From Apostichopus japonicus (Eukaryota > Echinodermata > Holothuroidea > Aspidochirotida > Stichopodidae), in contig NC_092564.1 of assembly GCF_037975245.1 (NCBI RefSeq), positions 15,974,984 through 16,038,983 on the forward strand: a stretch of DNA of 64,000 nt, in the 5' to 3' direction. This document shows, in pieces, positions 59,616-64,000 of this stretch. The position numbers and the translations under genes were made by a program. The stretch's first letter is position 1; each line of letters starts with the position of its first letter. The notes under the pieces are model-generated. The model was given only the letters and a program-made list of their open reading frames with translations. It was not told the DNA's origin and did no database searches.

Positions 59616-62600
59616 TTCTATTAAGCTTGTTACCACAAAGGAGACTTAACCATTTGTTATCATTTATCCATCTATAATGGTTGAAAGCCCAAAGGTTTCT
59701 TCATTGTTGAAATAAACTGTTTTACGTCAGACAGTAGAAATCAACATGTGACAATTTCTGTGCAAGTAAAGAAGCTCACTTTGTGCACAAATATTAATGA
59801 ATATCAAAGTTCATGGTGTTTGTGTACAGATCTATGATGTCAAACCTGATAGGAATAAAGACGTACTTAATCATATCATTGTTCAAACAAAAATGCTGAA
59901 ATGAAAATGGTGACTAGTGTAGGACCAACGTTGTCAAACTCCGATAAGGCTGCATTCTAGTTAGAAAAACTTTTCTCTAGTTGTTCAGCATCAGCTCATT
60001 CTGTATCAAATTCTTTATTGAATTTTTAGCTAAGTATTTAAAGTGACTTAGTTTTCAAGCACCCCCCCCTTTTTTCACCTCAGATGACATTACGACATTG
60101 AGAGAAACCAACTTTACCGGAAACATTTTGCATGCATTTGAAAATTGAGGAAAAATGCTAGCACATGTGACCACTAGACACTAGAAAAAAAGGACAATTT
60201 TGATCATACAACCGTGGGTAAGCAAAATTCTGATATTTGGTTGATATCTGTGATGTTACTGTATACCTTAACACCTGATTATACCAATCTTCATTAATAA
60301 GTACCGAACGAATAGCTGTTGATTTCTTGTGCATCGGGCTGAAATGGGAATCCCTACAAAAATGCCCAATCTTTATGACAACACTGGTAGTACTCGGAAG
60401 ATTATTTTCTTCAAGTTTGTCAAAGCATCCGAGCGGGTTTTGGAAAAGATTTTCTTTATTCTGTTAACTTTCATATTGTTGCCCCGGGTGGGAGGCTGGG
60501 AGCAGCCAAGAATAAGCTTACTTTCTGGTACAAAAGAAGAAAACTTAGTTTCTTAAAAGTTGGCCAACTTGCTACACGATGGAAATATGTATACAAAACG
60601 ATGCTTTTACACAATATTTTTATCACTTTGATTAGGAAGCAACATTCATACACCACAGAGTTCAAAACTTAATTAATGACACCTTAAATGAAATTACTAC
60701 TTTAGGATGTAGATTATTAACTTGTCTAACTTAACCTTTCCTTTACACAGTCTATTACAAATACATACAAACAAAAAAACAGCAAAAAATCTACAACCTG
60801 TTTAAAACCTGCTACAGGTCATGCAAATATAAATGCTCAATGTATGTCACTATAAACTCATTGGAGGGTAACATGAAACATCATTGCATCAACACCTTTA
60901 AAATAAAGAGCTGTTCTTTAAGCAGATAAGATAACTACATTATCTCAAGATAAAGAAGACATATACTGTAAGCATCATGCTTTGAACAATTTTAACTAAC
61001 CATTGAATTAGAATGTGATGTCAAAGCCATTAAGAACAAGGTTGAAGTACTTGAAAAATTTACACTTGATGATTTTTATAGAATAATTTAAAGTAATAAA
61101 AGTGTTTTCAAAATGTTTAAATGGAAATTCATCTTGGAAATTTGGTAAACTGTACATCATCAACGATGCCTGACAAGAATAATATGTTTTGAAAAAATTA
61201 CTCAAAATGACCTTACAAATGTGACAAAATCACTGACATAAATGTAAACATACAACTAACCATCTACAAACAGCTCCACAAAATGATTCAAATTTGCCTA
61301 TTACTACTCAAAATAGGCTTTAAATTAATTATGTTTTTGCTCAGACATTTTCATATTAGCATCAACATAAACTTCATGATGTAGAATTGCAAAATTTCAA
61401 AAATTTGCAATTTTTTAACTTAAATAGCATTTGAAAGAAACAACTTTGACTAGTAGTATTCATGCTAACTTAACCATTCATGTGATGGTATTGTAGTATC
61501 AATCAGTTGCTATATAAACCTCAAGGACAACTGAGAGTAAAAGACAACTATACTGCACCCATTCATGCTGGATGTGGCAATTGAATTAAACGTATAGCGA
61601 AAGATACCCCTTAACACCACAGAAACTTTACACAGGTATCTTAATCCATTTTCCAACTTTCCCTATGTTTCACACTTTTCTCTTCATGCCACAACAATCT
61701 TATTTAATTGATGAAATCATGTACTTCCATTTCATTTAAGCTGCTGTATTGATGCATGCAATATTACCCTCATCTGGTATTTCTAATCAATCTACTATAG
61801 GCACTGACGGCAACATATATATCTCTGATTTTGCTCTGTGGATCATTTTTATCCTTCAACTGTGTGATTTCAACAAAGATTTCATCAGATTCCATCTGAA
61901 TCTATACTTATTAAACTTGTGGGTCAATATGTGCTACAGTGAGCAAGGAGACTAATCCATAAAATTGTGCACACATTAATGCTTACTGGGCTAGTAAGAA
62001 GCTACTATACCAAGTAATTTCATTATAATGGATGAAATAAATTGTGAATTTAAAGAGTTTTTGCAAAACTGTGGGGACAAACATTGTATTTGAAAAGTTT
62101 CAATTTGACATTAAAATACACCAACAAGGGTCCACTAGTGCAGCCATAGGAATGACACTTGTTTTAGATTTGCATCCAAACATTTTAAAATGGCAATAGG
62201 CACTTTCTCTTCTTTTCTACTTTGAGTATTTATAAAGCTTCCAGGATATCATTGCAATGTACCGATATCTGGGCCCTCTGTATATACTTCTATTCGAAAA
62301 AATCCCTGTGCTATATGTAGCCAACATCGCCTTCCCCGGGCCCTCCCCCCCCCCTCACCCACTGCAATTGCACCTCCACATCAGGATGGAGGCTCTGTGA
62401 ACTTTATGAAATAATATCCGTACATGCAGTTTACATTATCAATGGAGCTTCTATCTCCCCCAACTCAAATGCACCTCCAAACTAGGATGGAGGCTTCATC
62501 ATGTTTCTGAATACATCAACACGAAGTAATGTCATTTAAAAAATAAACACTGCAGCTGACCAGCCTCCTAGTTTTCACTTCAGAAAAGTGTTTTCAGAAA

Positions 62601-62639
62601 GTGGCAAGGTATTCTGTTGTTACTACTACTAGCTAGCTA
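59616..62639. other. Non-coding stretch, no gene seen
   Basis: AT-rich DNA without recognisable exons, RNA genes or strong repeats. Contains C-runs near 60060 and 62345. Two related phrases, TGCACCTCCACATCAGGATG and TGCACCTCCAAACTAGGATG (near 62370 and 62470), suggest a duplicated segment. Confidence 0.35.
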
Positions 62640-62945
62640 AGTTAGGCTTTAACTTGGTACTACTACTAGTAGTACTACTGTAGTACTACTACAGTACTAG
62701 TCTACTACTACTAGTATTACTACTGCTAGTACTAGCCTAGTGCTGTAGTAGTACTAGTAGTACCTAGTCCCTGTGTAAGGCTTGTACTTGTAGGCTTAAC
62801 GATAGGCCTACGTTATGAACCTTGGCCTAGGCTAGCTAGAACTTAAAGTAGTATTACTACTACTTGTCCTAACTTTAAGTATTACTAGTAGTAGTAGCAT
62901 AGGCCAGTGCAGGTGGATATCGGCCTAGGCCTAGCCTAGGATAAA
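62640..62945. repeat. TAG/CTA trinucleotide-rich and AGGCCTA-rich tract
   Basis: Imperfect, self-complementary CTACTACTAGTAGTA runs (62655-62765 and 62850-62900) and several AGGCCTA-type words, ending GGCCTAGGCCTAGCCTAGG. Confidence 0.75.
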
Positions 62946-63364
62946 GTTACAAACTTACAGCCTAACTTGAGCTACTGTAGCATACTGCATAGGTTAGACC
63001 TTGAAATTAAACTCAAATATGTGACAATGATCCCAGTTATTTTCCTTTTCAACGTGAATATCACATTTAGTATTTGCAAAATATGTTGCACGATTCACTT
63101 TACCTTGGATAGCCTTGTGTGGCCAATCTTACCCTCTCTCTCTACGATCACTGCTTGTACCACAGCGTTGTGTTTACAAGTGTAAGTTTGTAACCAGGCT
63201 CGACCAAGCCCAAACGAAGGCAGGGCACAAAACAAACTTATAATGACTCAGTTCGTGGCATGCGTGCAGACGTAGTATGTATATCCTGTTTGTACAGTAT
63301 TACAGAAATCCATGTGTGAAGAAAGTGCGTTGACGAACCCGTGTTGACCATTCACAGTCCTTAC

Positions 63365-63450
63365 CTTAGATCATACGTTACTGATGCGCAGGTGCAGGTA
63401 ATCAATTTTCGTGGCGCCAAGATAGCAGCTTGCCAGGTCCGGTGTGAAAT
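63365..63450 (-). promoter_or_regulatory. Candidate non-coding first exon of ABHD2
   Basis: On the minus strand a GC-richer segment containing CTATCTTGGCGCC (plus-strand GGCGCCAAGATAGC, one base from a YY1-type core) leads to a good donor, TCTAAG|GTAAGG, at 63365. It would pair with the acceptor at 51438 across an intron of about 11.9 kb. Other donors exist nearby (63132), so this is only a candidate. Confidence 0.25.
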
Positions 63451-64000
63451 TGACATTCAGTTGAAAAAAAATAACTAAATATCTACTGTCAGGTATAATA
63501 ATATCAATAGAATCACTGTATGTGTTTTGGTTAGGGATTTGGAAAGGTAAGGTACCTTGAAGGCCAGTAGTGTCCTATCGGTATAAAGGGAATCTCCCGC
63601 GTGCCATTAGTTTATTCATATGCGAAATTCCTGAAGTACCGTAATATAGGCGATGTATTTGCGACAATTGTGAAAACTGTCACTTTAATTTGAGCGCAAA
63701 GAACAGTTTTCTTGCAATAAACACATGCATTCATATCAAATGCAATATTTCTAACAACCTACATTATTAATAAGACATATTATATGCATATGTTTTTATT
63801 TTTAAGTCTATTAATAATAAATTACCAGTCAATTTTAATGATTACTCTAATTTCAATTATAATATACATAACTACTACACCAGATCCACTGGACATTTAT
63901 TTTCTTTGAACACAAATACCGATGTCTTTAAACGTTCCATCGTCTGTTGTGGTGTAAAGTTCTGGAACAGCTTAAGTCAGGCATTAAGAAATATTAAGTA

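Overview
The window is animal genomic DNA: split genes with consensus GT-AG introns, AT-rich non-coding DNA, and many LINE, hAT-like, SINE-like and satellite sequences. Three genes were rebuilt exon by exon; in each, the splice phases agree at every junction. They are ANKMY2 (minus, CDS 487-10107, 10 coding exons, 432 aa), SQOR (plus, CDS 15010-26187, 8 coding exons, 457 aa) and ABHD2 (minus, CDS 36658-51326, 7 coding exons, 427 aa). All three lengths are close to the vertebrate orthologues. The SQOR and ABHD2 catalytic residues and the ANKMY2 MYND zinc ligands are intact. A marine invertebrate deuterostome, perhaps an echinoderm, is my best guess from gene content, repeat style and clusters of AGGCCTA-like words. 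That is inference; nothing in the window fixes the species.

Layout: ANKMY2 occupies the left end, and a 5'-truncated CR1-type LINE sits in one of its introns. ANKMY2 and SQOR are head to head, about 4.9 kb apart. That gap holds a 2.0-kb hAT-like element (10721-12743, perfect 8-bp target duplication) into which a second hAT-like element (11523-12175) has inserted. The last SQOR intron holds an apparently intact CR1-type LINE (about 21300-26044). It has three 205-bp 5' monomers, an ORF1 with a half-PHD finger and SGNH esterase, and an ORF2 with endonuclease and reverse transcriptase. A canonical -1 slippery heptamer lies directly on the ORF1 stop codon, in the frame that would lead into ORF2.

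SQOR and ABHD2 converge. The 10 kb between them is mostly non-coding and holds a SINE-like remnant, a 141-bp satellite array and a 36-bp minisatellite. ABHD2 introns carry a 300-bp-arm inverted repeat that ends 14 bp from a splice donor, 52-bp and 15-bp minisatellites, a hAT-like MITE and a tRNA-derived SINE. The last 12.5 kb, upstream of the ABHD2 coding exons, holds no recognisable coding sequence. It contains a 1.8-kb hAT-like element with perfect 8-bp target duplication (56723-58546), a 166-bp palindrome, inverted-repeat and interspersed repeats, and a weak candidate for the ABHD2 first exon near the right edge.

The three host genes do not form a pathway: SQOR is mitochondrial sulfide oxidation, ABHD2 is a membrane serine hydrolase, and ANKMY2 is a ciliary-signalling adaptor. 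The most unusual object is the CR1 element and its ORF1/ORF2 junction.
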